NCBI GenBank assembly: GCA_003252535.1
Contig: QKDN01000032.1
Span: 1 to 39,362 of the forward strand
Length of the DNA: 39,362 bases
Reading direction: 5' to 3'
Source: Campylobacterota bacterium
GTDB lineage: Bacteria > Campylobacterota > Campylobacteria > Campylobacterales > Sulfurovaceae
Below are positions 17,182 to 26,300 of this stretch, piece after piece; position 1 is the stretch's first letter, and every line of letters begins with the position of its first letter. The notes under the pieces are model-generated. The model was not told the origin of the DNA and did no database searches. It saw nothing but the letters and a program-made list of their open reading frames with translations. The position numbers and the translations under genes are program-made.

Positions 17182-17888
17182 AGTTCCTCCTCCTCAAAGT
17201 TTCCGTAATTTTCATTGATCCACACCTCGGTATCTTTTCCTAAAGGAAGACTAAGATCGGCAAAGAGTTGTTTGGTAGCAAGAAGATAATAGATATGACC
17301 TATCAGCTCCGCTTTATCAAGATCGGTACCACCGATGATCTCCGCCATGAGCTTGATAGGTACCTGCCCCATTGCATTGACATAGTTGAGAATAGTATCC
17401 GCCTCAATAGGGTCATAGTTGTATCTCTTGTACCGTGCCAAAAAGACCACATTGTTATAAAATACCGTATGGATACGAGACTCATCATATATTTTGAAGA
17501 TCATGTCGTTTTGCTGGCAATAGGAGACCATTGCCTTGAACCGTTCCCTATACTTCTCAAACTCCTTCTGCAATACATCTCTGGGCTTCACCTCCACCAC
17601 CATAGGCTTTGTTATCCTTGTTTTGTATTGGTAAGGTCGATAAGCTGTTTTGAATGTAACCAGGAAGTCGGGAGTATACTTCCTCAACTTCCCCTCGCTA
17701 TCTTCATACTCAAGGGTAAAAGGCTGCTCCTCGATATCAAGCACCCTCTCGCTGAAAGCAAATGAAGTAAGAAAGTCTTTCTCCAAACGGGACTCAAACT
17801 GTATCTTTTTGATGCCCCTGAATGAGAAGTAACCCGATTGACTGAAATAGGTATAGCCTATCTTGCGACTCTTGACAGAAATCTTCAT
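17178..17888 (-). CDS. tnsA: TnsA-family endonuclease
   Basis: 236-aa endonuclease that cleaves the 5' ends of the transposon so that it moves by cut-and-paste. The restriction-fold core is visible: FESRLEKDF (E32 or E36), YTPDFLV (D74) and VEVKPRD (E99, K101), followed by a C-terminal helical domain expected to contact TnsC. It is first in the transposition operon, with an AAAGGAG ribosome site before the ATG, and is transcribed away from the element's end. Presence of TnsA separates this element from Tn5053-type elements that lack it. Confidence 0.9.
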   Translation of the reverse strand: MKISVKSRKIGYTYFSQSGYFSFRGIKKIQFESRLEKDFLTSFAFSERVLDIEEQPFTLEYEDSEGKLRKYTPDFLVTFKTAYRPYQYKTRITKPMVVEVKPRDVLQKEFEKYRERFKAMVSYCQQNDMIFKIYDESRIHTVFYNNVVFLARYKRYNYDPIEADTILNYVNAMGQVPIKLMAEIIGGTDLDKAELIGHIYYLLATKQLFADLSLPLGKDTEVWINENYGNFEEEEL

Positions 17889-17905
17889 TTCAACTCCTTT
17901 GTTAT

Positions 17906-18040
17906 TTTTATCGCTTATAATTGGAATATGTGTTGTTTTTATTACCTATAGTTGGAAATTTTATCATTTTTAGAGGAATCGTTTTATGCTCAATCCACGC
18001 GAATCCCTTGTTGGTTTATCATTTTTAATTGGAAATGACA
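17906..18040. repeat. transposon end with repeated TnsB-type binding sites
   Basis: Four related direct repeats precede the junction: TTATCGCTTATAATTGGAA (TTGGAA at 17921), TTATTACCTATAGTTGGAA (TTGGAA at 17952), TTATCATTTTTAGAGGAAT (from 17961) and TTATCATTTTTAATTGGAA (from 18016, TTGGAA at 18029). The element ends in TGACA at 18036-18040, that is, TGTCA read inward, as in Tn7-like ends. The bases just outside (GTGGA, 18041-18045) would be one copy of a 5-bp target duplication; the other copy is outside the window. The tnsA promoter must also lie here. Confidence 0.75.
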
Positions 18041-18684
18041 GTGGATCGAGGGAGGCGAAGATAGGGGAGGTGGCACTGGCGCACAAGGGGATACTCTTTT
18101 TCGACGAGCTCCCCCACTTCGGGAAGAACATCCTCGAAGCGCTGCGCGAACCGCTCCAGGACAGGCGTGTCCATATCGCCCGGGTCAATGCCAAGATATC
18201 CTACGAATCCGATATCATGTTCGTCGCCGCGATGAACCCCTGCCCCTGCGGCAATCTCCTCTCCAAGCACAAGAGCTGCCGCTGCTCGCCCGTGGAGATC
18301 AAGCGGTACCAGAACCGCCTCTCCGACCCTTTCCTCGACCGTATCGATATCTTCGTGACGATGCAGGAGATCAGCAGCGCCGACAGGGCGGATATCACCT
18401 CGGCGCAGATGCACGCGCAGGTGATCGATGCCTTCGTCAGACAGAAGGAGAGGGGGCAGGAGCGGCTCAACGGCAAGCTCAGCGAAGAGGAGATAGAGCG
18501 CTACTGCCTCCTGGAGAACGAAGCGGGGAATATCCTCTCGAGCGCCATCGCCAAGTTCGCCCTCTCCCACCGCTCGATAGCCAGTATCAGGAAGACAGCC
18601 CGCACCATCGCCGACCTCGATGGCGGCGAGACGATCACGAAAAAGGATATACTGGAGGCGTTGAGCTATCGGAGAAGAAAATGA
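18041..18684 (+). pseudogene. comM: comM (YifB-type Mg chelatase-like ATPase), 3' fragment cut by the transposon
   Basis: The fragment encodes GSREAKIGEVALAHKG, ILFFDELPHF (Walker B), FVAAMNPCPCG, the zinc-like C-x-C region and the Mg_chelatase C-terminal domain. It is about 214 codons of a protein normally near 500 aa. The Lon-S5-like N-terminal domain and Walker A are missing because the transposon lies immediately upstream. The intact protein is a helicase acting in branch migration during natural transformation. The frame is still open and continues into the element: an ATG at 17986 with GAGGA nine bases upstream would add about 18 transposon-encoded residues. Without Walker A the product cannot bind ATP normally. 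The stop overlaps the next gene (ATGA). Confidence 0.9.
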
Positions 18685-19220
18685 AACCGTTTATTATCGC
18701 AGCGTTATTTACGGTAGTCACTCTATCGCTTTATGCCGAAGAGGTCATCCACGGGCATACACTGCCGCCTGTGCCTGATCCGGCGCTCAATAGCGCTACC
18801 CTCGGCGGCATCGATAGTAACCATAATGGTGTTCGGGATGATGTGGAGAGGGCTATCTATAAGAAGTACAAGAAGAAGCTTCATGCTGTTTTGATGATGG
18901 ATACCGCAAAGTTTTTTAATAGGGTATTGAAAGAACCTATTTCCAATGCTCAAAGTATAGTTAAGTATTCGATTCAAAATGGAAACTGTGAAGCATATAT
19001 AGAGCTCAGTTTTGATAATACGGGTTTAGAAAATGATAATTGGTTGAAAAACTCCGATTATGTCAGAAACTTATCTTTTGACACTCCTAAGAGAGTAAAA
19101 AAATATCTCGATTATAATCAGGCTCTTTCAGGAGGAGTCTATGGTGGTCCAATATCAGACTGGAATCGTAAAGCCTGCAGCAAAGAGGTCGTAGAGGCTT
19201 TGGAAGAGATGGGGTTGTAG
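18681..19220 (+). CDS. exported hypothetical protein with DxNxNGxRDD motif
   Basis: 179 aa. A clear Sec signal peptide (residues 1-19, cleavage near LYAEE) predicts a periplasmic or surface product. Residues 44-56 read GIDSNHNGVRDDV, a calcium-loop-like motif seen in many small exported proteins of marine bacteria. Three Cys are present, two of which could pair. The start overlaps the comM stop as ATGA, so it was probably co-transcribed with comM before the insertion. Function is unknown. Confidence 0.8.
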   Translation: MKPFIIAALFTVVTLSLYAEEVIHGHTLPPVPDPALNSATLGGIDSNHNGVRDDVERAIYKKYKKKLHAVLMMDTAKFFNRVLKEPISNAQSIVKYSIQNGNCEAYIELSFDNTGLENDNWLKNSDYVRNLSFDTPKRVKKYLDYNQALSGGVYGGPISDWNRKACSKEVVEALEEMGL

Positions 19221-19230
19221 GCAGCCCTCG

Positions 19231-19420
19231 GAATTGGAGGTCTCAGTCCAATGCCAATGAATTAGCGGAATTACAAGGGTGGATAAAATCCACCAATTGC
19301 TCCAAAGATTTGAGTAGTTACTATAATCAGGAACAAAAGGTGGATTTCATCCACCCTACGAATTGCTGATTAAAGTTTAATTTATTGGCATTGGGCTGAA
19401 GCCGCCGGTTCCTGGAGGAT
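19231..19420. repeat. MITE/REPIN-like inverted repeat unit, copy 1
   Basis: The ends 19243-19264 and 19378-19399 are inverted repeats of 22 bp with two mismatches. Inside are two hairpins in opposite orientation, GGTGGATaaaATCCACC (19278-19294) and GGTGGATttcATCCACC (19339-19355). The stretch 19278-19320 recurs at 20093-20135. There is no coding content. It fits a short non-autonomous mobile repeat. Confidence 0.65.
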
Positions 19421-19441
19421 AATTGCAAAAAAGGAGTGTTT

Positions 19442-20041
19442 GTGAAAAAAGCTATTTTGGTATTAGTGCCTCTGCTTCTCTATATCTTTTCTCCTCTCGT
19501 TGGGATAGGTATAGGAGCTGCGAAAACAACGCTCTTTGATATCAGGATGTTCTTGAGTTCAAGAGAGACGATCGAGAGGGAAATGGATGAGGCGACTGAT
19601 GTGAATAAAAAGATCAAGCTTCTTATATATTTTGCAGATACGGGGATCAATGACGATCATGTCGTCGCTAAACTCGAAGATATGCTCTATCGAGAGATTC
19701 CGAACTCTAAATTTCATTATACCGCCAAAGAGATTATATCGGTAGGGCTTGTTATTCATTTGTCCAGATCAAGTCGGGATGATAGATTTTTAAAGTTGGT
19801 TAAGATAGCATCTAATAATCTTTTTACTTTTTCCACCCGAAGAATTGCTATACGAAAACTCATATATTCTCTACCCCAGCATCCAAAAAATACAACAGTA
19901 GATAAAAATGAGATTAAAACTCACCTACAACAACTATTGCGACAGATACTCTCTTCTCCAAATGATTTTAGAGATAAAGATTATCAAGAGATGTTTTATA
20001 AAGATGTTTTACAAGTTATTCAAATATTGGAAAAAGATTAG
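19442..20041 (+). CDS. hypothetical protein with N-terminal membrane anchor or signal
   Basis: 199 aa using the GTG at 19442, which lies five bases after AAGGAG; an in-frame GTG at 19436 overlaps that site. Residues 2-27 are hydrophobic (KKAILVLVPLLLYIFSPLVG), a signal peptide or anchor, followed by a mostly helical, charged domain resembling HEAT-like helical pairs. AT content rises toward the 3' end. It stands alone between two copies of a repeat unit. No family is recognised. Confidence 0.7.
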   Translation: MKKAILVLVPLLLYIFSPLVGIGIGAAKTTLFDIRMFLSSRETIEREMDEATDVNKKIKLLIYFADTGINDDHVVAKLEDMLYREIPNSKFHYTAKEIISVGLVIHLSRSSRDDRFLKLVKIASNNLFTFSTRRIAIRKLIYSLPQHPKNTTVDKNEIKTHLQQLLRQILSSPNDFRDKDYQEMFYKDVLQVIQILEKD

Positions 20042-20061
20042 GTTATTATAGCTGGAAATAA

Positions 20062-20315
20062 CCTTCGGAACCGGAGACTTCAGATGATGATGGGTGGATG
20101 AAATCCACCAATTGCTCCAAATATTTGAATAGTTACACGGTAAGAAACATTCCGATAGTCCATAGGGTGCCGCTTGCCAGCGCACCACAAACAACGCATA
20201 GAGGTTATATCCAGACTGAATAGCTCTCTACAGTTGTAAAAAATGGTGTGCTGGCAAGCACACCCTACAGATTGTCAATTTGAGCTTATTGCATTGGTAT
20301 TAGGATTAAACCACT
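20062..20315. repeat. MITE/REPIN-like repeat unit, copy 2, with nested hairpin pair
   Basis: The left part (TTCGGAACCGGAGACTTCAG, then hairpin 20093-20109 and the shared stretch to 20135) matches copy 1. The right end (about 20285-20312) resembles copy 1's right end. Between them lies a different palindrome pair: an imperfect hairpin at 20166-20186 and the perfect GGTGTGCTggcaAGCACACC at 20245-20264, in opposite orientation. This looks like a second repeat type nested in the first. There is no gene in this roughly 290-base gap. Confidence 0.6.
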
Positions 20316-20333
20316 TTCTCAGAGAAGGTGGAG

Positions 20334-20954
20334 CTACCTGAAGCTCACAACCTTCTCAAAATCAAGTCTGTATTTGGGTGTCTGCTCGTTGACGCGGTAT
20401 CCCAATGCGACCATCATCACCAGTCTCTCTTTGGAGGTGTCGAGCTCCAGTATCTCCTCGACCTTTTCGCGTTCGAATCCCTCTATCGGGCAGCTGTCTA
20501 TACCGGTCAGGGCAGCGTAGCTCATCATATTGGCAGCGGCGATGTAGCACTGTGAGGATGCCCAGAGGGGGATGCTCTCGAGGTGGTCGATGTAGTTCTG
20601 GTAGACGCCCAGGTATCGCTCCAATGCCTCCTGGGGCAGGCCTCTCCTCCCAAACATCGCACTGTAGTAGGGCTTCTGGGCCACCTCTTCTACCCTGGCC
20701 GTGATGACGATGAGGTCGCTGCATGTGGTGATCTGCGCCTGGTTCCAGCAGGCGGGGCGGAGACGCTCTTTGAGCCCGTCGCTCTGGACAACGATGAAGT
20801 TCCATGGCTCCATCCCGAAGGAGGAGGGGGAGAGCCTGCCTGCCTCGAGGATGAAACGGAGCTCTTCGGAGGGTATCTTCCGGTCGTTGAAGAGCTTGCA
20901 TGCATGTCTGAAGTGGAGTGAATCGGTGAGGGTCTTTTGGTCTACGTTTGGCAT
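20334..20954 (-). CDS. nitroreductase-family NAD(P)H-dependent oxidoreductase
   Basis: 206 aa using the ATG at 20954, five bases after AAAGGAGG; an upstream in-frame ATG at 20972 lacks a site. FRHACKLFNDRKIP and EAGRLSPSSFGMEPWNFIVV are the N-terminal FMN-binding signature of the NfsB/nitroreductase family. The C-terminal MVALGYR segment is also typical. The enzyme would be a cytoplasmic FMN flavoprotein reducing nitro compounds, quinones or similar acceptors; the natural substrate cannot be told. Monocistronic, divergent from the next gene. Confidence 0.85.
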   Translation of the reverse strand: MPNVDQKTLTDSLHFRHACKLFNDRKIPSEELRFILEAGRLSPSSFGMEPWNFIVVQSDGLKERLRPACWNQAQITTCSDLIVITARVEEVAQKPYYSAMFGRRGLPQEALERYLGVYQNYIDHLESIPLWASSQCYIAAANMMSYAALTGIDSCPIEGFEREKVEEILELDTSKERLVMMVALGYRVNEQTPKYRLDFEKVVSFR

Positions 20955-21090
20955 ATACGCCTCCTTTGGCACAATTTGGAAAATTATAGATTAAATAAGA
21001 GTAAATGACTCTTAAATTAATTTTTTTTATAGGGTATTTTGATACAATCACCCTAAATGGCAAGAAGACCAATGAACATCAAGGAAATAT

Positions 21091-21684
21091 ATGGAAAATC
21101 TACACTTTATCAAAGATGAGATGCTCGCTCATATCCCCATCTGTACCCACGCTGAGCCAAAGAGCGTACTGCTTGTAGGAGGATGTGAAAAACTCAAAGC
21201 AGAGGTGAAAAAACACTCCGTCGTAGAGAAGGTCACACATATCGGTGAAGAGAATGCCCAGGACGAGATCGCCAATATCGAAGAAAAGAGCTATGATGTC
21301 GTGATCGTGGCGAGCGACAGGTTCGGCAGCGACAGGGTCATGATCGGTCTGCTCAACAGGGCGCTGAGCCCGCAGGGGGTACTGGTGATGCCTTCGAGCA
21401 ATATCCTCACCCAGATAGAAGAGACGAAGGTACAGCTCGGGCTTCTCGGGGAGCTCTTCAAGATCGTCATGCCCTACCGGTACGAAACGCTTGCCCATAC
21501 CAAGGGGACAGGGTGCCGCAATCTCGTCCTGGCCAGCCACAAGTTTCATCCGACGGCCGATATCAACCTCCAGAGAGCCGATCTGACCGATGGACTGAGC
21601 TATTACAACTCCGATATCGCTATCGGTACATTCCATCTGCCCACGATCGTGCGCAGGAACTATGCCGGGTTGATCAAGCTCTGA
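21091..21684 (+). CDS. speE: spermidine synthase-like (aminopropyltransferase-fold) protein
   Basis: 197 aa with a Rossmann core: KSVLLVGGCEKLKAEV (SAM-type loop) and YDVVIVASDRFGSD where spermidine synthases have the catalytic Asp region. It is shorter than typical SpeE (260-290 aa) and divergent at the active site. Epsilonproteobacteria commonly carry a compact speE-like gene directly before coaE, and that is the arrangement here: its TGA overlaps the coaE ATG (TGATG). Polyamine synthesis is likely but not certain. AAGGA upstream serves as ribosome site. Confidence 0.65.
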   Translation: MENLHFIKDEMLAHIPICTHAEPKSVLLVGGCEKLKAEVKKHSVVEKVTHIGEENAQDEIANIEEKSYDVVIVASDRFGSDRVMIGLLNRALSPQGVLVMPSSNILTQIEETKVQLGLLGELFKIVMPYRYETLAHTKGTGCRNLVLASHKFHPTADINLQRADLTDGLSYYNSDIAIGTFHLPTIVRRNYAGLIKL

Positions 21685-22289
21685 TGGCTTTCGAATACGC
21701 GGTCGGACTCACCGGAGGTATTGCCACAGGCAAGAGTTCGACCATCATGCTTCTTTCCCTGCACGGTTTTCGCTATATAGACGCCGACAAGATCGCCCAC
21801 GAGCTTCTCGATATCCACAGCGGGACGATCGCGCTCCTCTTCGGTGCGCAGTATGTCAATGACGGGAAGGTCGACAGGGCTGCCCTGGGGAAACTGATCT
21901 TCGCAGAGCAGGAGAAGAAGGCTGCACTGGAGAACTACCTGCACCCCCTGATCTATCAGGAGATCGAGAAGCAGGCGACCCAACTCGATGCCTACAGGCA
22001 TCCCTACCTGGTCGATATCCCGCTGCTCTACGAGACCAACCGCTACCCGATCGAAAAGTCGGTCGTCGTCTATGCTCCCAAAGAGACACAGATCGAACGG
22101 CTGATGAAACGCGACGGTTTCGGCGAGGCAGAAGCGAGGCAGCGTATTGAGAACCAGATGGATATCGAGGACAAAAGGCTGCGCGCCACCTACGTGATCG
22201 ACAACAGCGGCGACCTCAAGCAGCTCCAGCGGGAGTGTGCGAGGGTCAAGGACGAGATACTCGAGGATTTCAAAGAGTTGCACAAATAA
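21684..22289 (+). CDS. coaE: dephospho-CoA kinase
   Basis: 201 aa from the ATG at 21684, overlapping the preceding stop. The P-loop GGIATGKSS (about 11-19), DADKIAHE (33-40) and VDIPLLYE are the CoaE hallmarks. The enzyme phosphorylates the 3'-hydroxyl of dephospho-CoA, the last step of coenzyme A synthesis, in the cytoplasm. Second gene of a speE-like, coaE, dapF operon. Normal length, no oddities. Confidence 0.95.
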   Translation: MAFEYAVGLTGGIATGKSSTIMLLSLHGFRYIDADKIAHELLDIHSGTIALLFGAQYVNDGKVDRAALGKLIFAEQEKKAALENYLHPLIYQEIEKQATQLDAYRHPYLVDIPLLYETNRYPIEKSVVVYAPKETQIERLMKRDGFGEAEARQRIENQMDIEDKRLRATYVIDNSGDLKQLQRECARVKDEILEDFKELHK

Positions 22290-22298
22290 GGAGAGAGA

Positions 22299-23048
22299 GT
22301 GAGGGTAACCAAATACAGCGCCAACGGCAATGACTTCGTCATTTTCCATGCGCAGGAGAAAATGAACCGAAGCGGGCTGGCCCGCAGGCTCTGCGACCGT
22401 CACAATGGTGTGGGTGCCGACGGGCTGGTGGTCCTGCTGCCACACAGGGAGTATGACTTCGAGTGGGAGTTCTACAACTCTGACGGATCGGTCGCCTCGA
22501 TGTGCGGCAACGCCAGCCGCGCCGTCGCCCACTATGCACACGAGACGGGGATATCCAGGGATGATGTCTCTGTCTTCCTCACGGGTGCTGGTGTCATCAA
22601 AGCCACGATCAACGGTCTCTATATCATCAGTGATATGACCGAGCCGAAGATCATCGATGAAGCGATCGATGAATACGGACACCAGTGGTGGCTGATAGAT
22701 ACGGGCGTGCCGCACCTGGTAAGCCTCAGGGACGATATAGAGGCGTTCGATATCCTCCAGGCCAGGGAGCTGCGTCACAAATACAATGCCAACGTCAATA
22801 TCGCAACTATCAAAGATGGAAAGCTCTATGTGCGGACCTACGAGCGGGGCGTCGAAGACGAGACCCAGGCATGCGGGACGGGGATGGTGGCGTGTTTCGT
22901 CCGTGCGCACAGGAGCGGTCTTGTCGGTGATATGGCTGCTACCTTCCCAAAAAGCGGTGATGAGCTCTATGTCAGCTACGAGGATGGAACCTACCGTTTC
23001 GGCGGCCAGGTGACCAAGACCTTCGTTGCAGAGACATTTTTTGAATAA
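22299..23048 (+). CDS. dapF: diaminopimelate epimerase
   Basis: 249 aa beginning with GTG at 22299 after AAGGAGAGAG. It converts LL- to meso-diaminopimelate for lysine and peptidoglycan synthesis. The two catalytic cysteines are visible: C69 in MCGNASRAVAHYA and C192 in ACGTGMVAC. The opening YSANGNDFVIF is typical. Ten bases separate it from coaE, so they are one operon. Slightly shorter than the E. coli enzyme (274 aa) but with all active-site segments. Confidence 0.95.
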   Translation: MRVTKYSANGNDFVIFHAQEKMNRSGLARRLCDRHNGVGADGLVVLLPHREYDFEWEFYNSDGSVASMCGNASRAVAHYAHETGISRDDVSVFLTGAGVIKATINGLYIISDMTEPKIIDEAIDEYGHQWWLIDTGVPHLVSLRDDIEAFDILQARELRHKYNANVNIATIKDGKLYVRTYERGVEDETQACGTGMVACFVRAHRSGLVGDMAATFPKSGDELYVSYEDGTYRFGGQVTKTFVAETFFE

Positions 23049-23149
23049 AATCAGCCGGAGAGAAGATATTTTAGCAGTTTTTAAGCTACTATAGAATATT
23101 ATTCTCTCCCTATTTAAGATGGATTATCCCAATCCATCCTCCCTTATGT

Positions 23150-23224
23150 GTTCGGGTAGCTCAGGGGTAGAGCACTACGTTGACATCGTAGTGGTCGGAG
23201 GTTCAAATCCTCTCTCGAACACCA
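23150..23224 (+). tRNA. tRNA-Val (anticodon GAC)
   Basis: A complete cloverleaf can be drawn: acceptor GTTCGGG pairing with CTCGAAC, a D arm around GGGTAGCTCAGG, an anticodon stem CTACG/CGTAG with loop TTGACAT (GAC at 23182-23184), and a T arm GGAGG-TTCAAAT-CCTCT. A discriminator A and an encoded CCA follow. Confidence 0.95.
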
Positions 23225-23399
23225 TACAATCTCCAATAAAAATTCCAATTTTCAGATAACAACGATCACAATGCATTTGCTTTTTCGGGACTAAAGTCTC
23301 CGACTCCTTATGTTGTTGCACAGTCTCATAAGGCACGATGAAAAAACGAGAGAGTGGGTTGCGGTATTACAGCGACCGTAGCCGCTGCATATCGTGGTA
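23225..23399. repeat. intergenic stretch with a degraded copy of the repeat-unit end
   Basis: On the minus strand, 23312-23286 reads as an end-like sequence with GGAGACTTTAGTCC, close to the GGAGACTTCAG and GGAGGTCTCAGTCC ends of the units at 19231 and 20062. No hairpin pair or gene accompanies it, so it is probably an eroded third copy. The rest of the stretch shows nothing recognisable. Confidence 0.4.
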
Positions 23400-26300
23400 T
23401 CAGGAAGCGCTTTGGATGGCGGCGAGGATATCCTCTTTGTCCATATTGCGGTTGATCTTCTGGGCGCAGTAGTCCCTGTCATCGTCTTTGGAAAGAATGA
23501 TGATCGGTATGGCTCCCTCGTCACGGATCTTATCCGCGATCCGTTTGGGATCATCCTCAAAGCAGTTGAAATTATAGATGGCATATTTGAAGAGATACTC
23601 TTCTATATTGGACTCGAAATCTTCGGGTGTCTCAACAAGGATGACTTCGTATCCGAAACCTTTGAACATCGTGGAGTAGATATGCCCTTCGAGTTTCATC
23701 GTGGTAAGGAGCAGAATGGCTTCCTCTTCCTCATCGTCGGTTTCTTCTGCTTCATCTGCTTCATCTGTTTCATCTGTTTCATCTGTTTCATCGACTTCTT
23801 CAGTCTCTTCTTCGATCAGCTCTTCAGTTTCTTCCATATCATCGGCTGATTCTGCTACAGGTTCTTCTTCGAAGTCTTCATACTCATCTTCGGCTTCTAT
23901 GTATGAATGGGTATCGGCGCTCTCTTCCTCATCGGACTCATCGGTCATCTCTGTATCATAGGTCTCCTCGTCAGATTCTTCCTCTTCTTCGGCAATGATA
24001 ACATCCGGTTCCGTCTCTTCGTCGAGCTGGTACTCCATATTGTCCTCAGCCGGAGCTTCTGCCTGATTGCTCTGGACTGCTTTGGGTGCGGAAGTCTCTA
24101 TGAGAGTGTTCTGCACTTTGTCCGGGAGGAATTCAGCGATGATCTTTTTGATCTCGGCAAGATCGAGAGGTTTGGATGCATAGTCATCCATCCCCGCTTT
24201 CATATACTTCTCTTTATCCCCTTTGAGGGCGTTTGCAGTAAGCGCGATGATAGGGATATGGGGAAGGTTCTCCTCCTTCTCGTATTCGATGATCGCTTTT
24301 GTCGCCTCCATACCGCTCATGACAGGCATCTGGATATCCATGAAGATGATATCGAATTCGCTGTTCTTGCGTGCGTCGAGCGCTTCGGCTCCGTTCGAGG
24401 CGAGGGTGACATCTATGCCGAATCTTTCAAGCGTGACAACGATGAGCTTCTGGTTGATGGCATTGTCTTCGGCCACAAGTGCATGCACCTTGGTAAAGCC
24501 CCCTTTGAGGGTCTCGGTCTGCGGCAATGCTTCGACCTCGGCTCCGTCGACACAGTTGTCGATCAGCCCGCTCAGTTTCTTGAGCGTAAGCGGTTTGGGG
24601 AGTATCTTGACATAATGATGTTTCACCGGGTCGAACAGCTGCTTGAGACGGTTTGTCGAGAGGAGCAGGAGATGTTTGCCTATCCCGATGAACTGTTCGA
24701 TCTCACCTTCTCTCTTGAAGTGGCTGTGATCGACGATCAGGATATCCAGCGTTTTCAACTGATCTTTTTCCTCAAAGAGCTGATCGGATGTGAATATCTC
24801 CAGGGAGACACCAAGGTATCCGAGGTAGGCTTTGAGGGTCTCTTTGAGCTGTGATACCTCCAGAAGCGAATAGATCACGAATCCGACGCGGAGCCCCTCG
24901 TGTCTCCTGTACTCGAACTGCGGTCCGTCGATGTCTTTTTCCATACGGATCGTAAAGTAGAACTCGGAACCCTGGTTCTCAACCGATTCGACCTTCAGCT
25001 CGCCGCCCATGAAGTTGACGATGTTGTTGGAGATGGTGAGCCCCAGACCGGTACCGCCGTACTTCCTGCTGGTACTTGAATCCTCCTGTGAGAAGGCCTG
25101 GAAGATGCTCTGAAGTTTCTCTTTATTGATACCGATACCGTTGTCCTTGACCGAGAACCTGACAGTGGAGTAGTTCTCCTCATCTTCGACGAGCCTGACA
25201 AAGAGGCTGATCTCGCCGTCGAAAGGGGTGAACTTGACCGCGTTGCTTATGAGGTTGACAATGACCTGGGAGAGCTTGGTCGGGTCACCGAACAGCCGCT
25301 GCGGTACTTTGGGATCGATAAAGATGCCGAGTTCGATATTCTTCTCGTCGGCTTTCGCCGCGAAGGTCTCTACGGCAGATTCCATCTTTTTGTAGAGATT
25401 GAAGCTGATATACTCCAGCTCCATCTTGTGGGCATTGATCTTGGAAAGGTCGAGGATATCGTTGACGATACTGAGCAGGTTTTCGGAGCTGTTGACGATG
25501 ATATCGATGAACTCCTGCTGGTTCCTGCTGAGATTGGTCTCTTTGAGCAGCTGGGTAAAGCCGACGATACCGTTGAGCGGTGTCCGTATCTCATGCGACA
25601 TATTGGCAAGGAAGAGGTCCTTTGCGACGCTTGCCTCTTCGGCCATCAGCTCTTTCTCGTGCAACAGCTTGATAATCGCGCCGAAATAGGCATAGATCTG
25701 TTTCTTGTCGGAGAGGCTGTCGAGGGTGACACCCGAGCCGAGGAGTTCGTTCTGGCTCTCCGAGGTGAGCGCTTCGATCTCCTGCATCATCCGCTGGAGC
25801 GCCTTGTCGTCGTCACGGGCGGCCAGGTAGTTCCTGACAAGCGAGAAGATGATGAGGATGATGCTCAGTATCGCCGCGAGCGTACTGGCAAGCAGTATCG
25901 ACTCGTTCTGTTCGACATTGTCGGTTACATCCTGGATAAGGAAGCGGAGAGTGTTCTGCTTGGCCTTTTCGAATATCTTGTTCTTCTCGTCGATAGCCTT
26001 GATCCAGTCGTCAGCCGCGACAGTGTACTGGCCGTCGGTATAGTTGAGAAGGATATCGATCCTGAGATCGTCGAGCTTTTTGTTGGCAGTTTCCGTCTCT
26101 TTGGATAGGAAGAGGTTGTTGAGCGGCGTAAGAATCGGGGTGATGTATTTGTAACCGCTGATATCTGGTATCACCGCCTGCTTGATATAGTTATCCCACG
26201 TATTGAGCTCCGATGTGAGGAAAGGTCTCTTGTTGGCCAGGAAATAGGTGATATAGATCGCCTCGTTGCCGGAGTTGGTATAGAGTTCGCTCATATCCGT

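Larger units (their letters stand above)
1..18040. mobile_element. Tn7-like (Tn6022-type) transposon inserted in comM, partial
   Basis: The element holds tnsA-tnsB-tnsC-tniQ-tnsF at one end and a restriction/Pycsar defence cluster as cargo. The visible end finishes with TGACA at 18036-18040 and is followed at once by the 3' part of comM. The other end and the 5' part of comM are not in the window, so the left boundary is simply the window edge. Tn6022/AbaR elements are known to occupy comM and to carry this kind of gene set. Carriage of defence genes by Tn7-like elements is also established. Assignment to the Tn6022 group is inferred from gene content and target. Confidence 0.85.

Noticed and set aside
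11859-17888. A CRISPR-associated (CAST) or Tn5053-type element
   Set aside because: No cas genes or array are seen, and a tnsA gene is present, which fits a Tn7/Tn6022-type element better.
17986-18684. Treating the 232-codon frame as an intact ComM-family gene
   Set aside because: Its first 18 codons are transposon-end sequence, and the N-terminal domain and Walker A are absent; it is a truncated comM.
19278-20264. CRISPR array
   Set aside because: The repeats are few, palindromic, unevenly spaced and partly inverted, and no cas gene is present.
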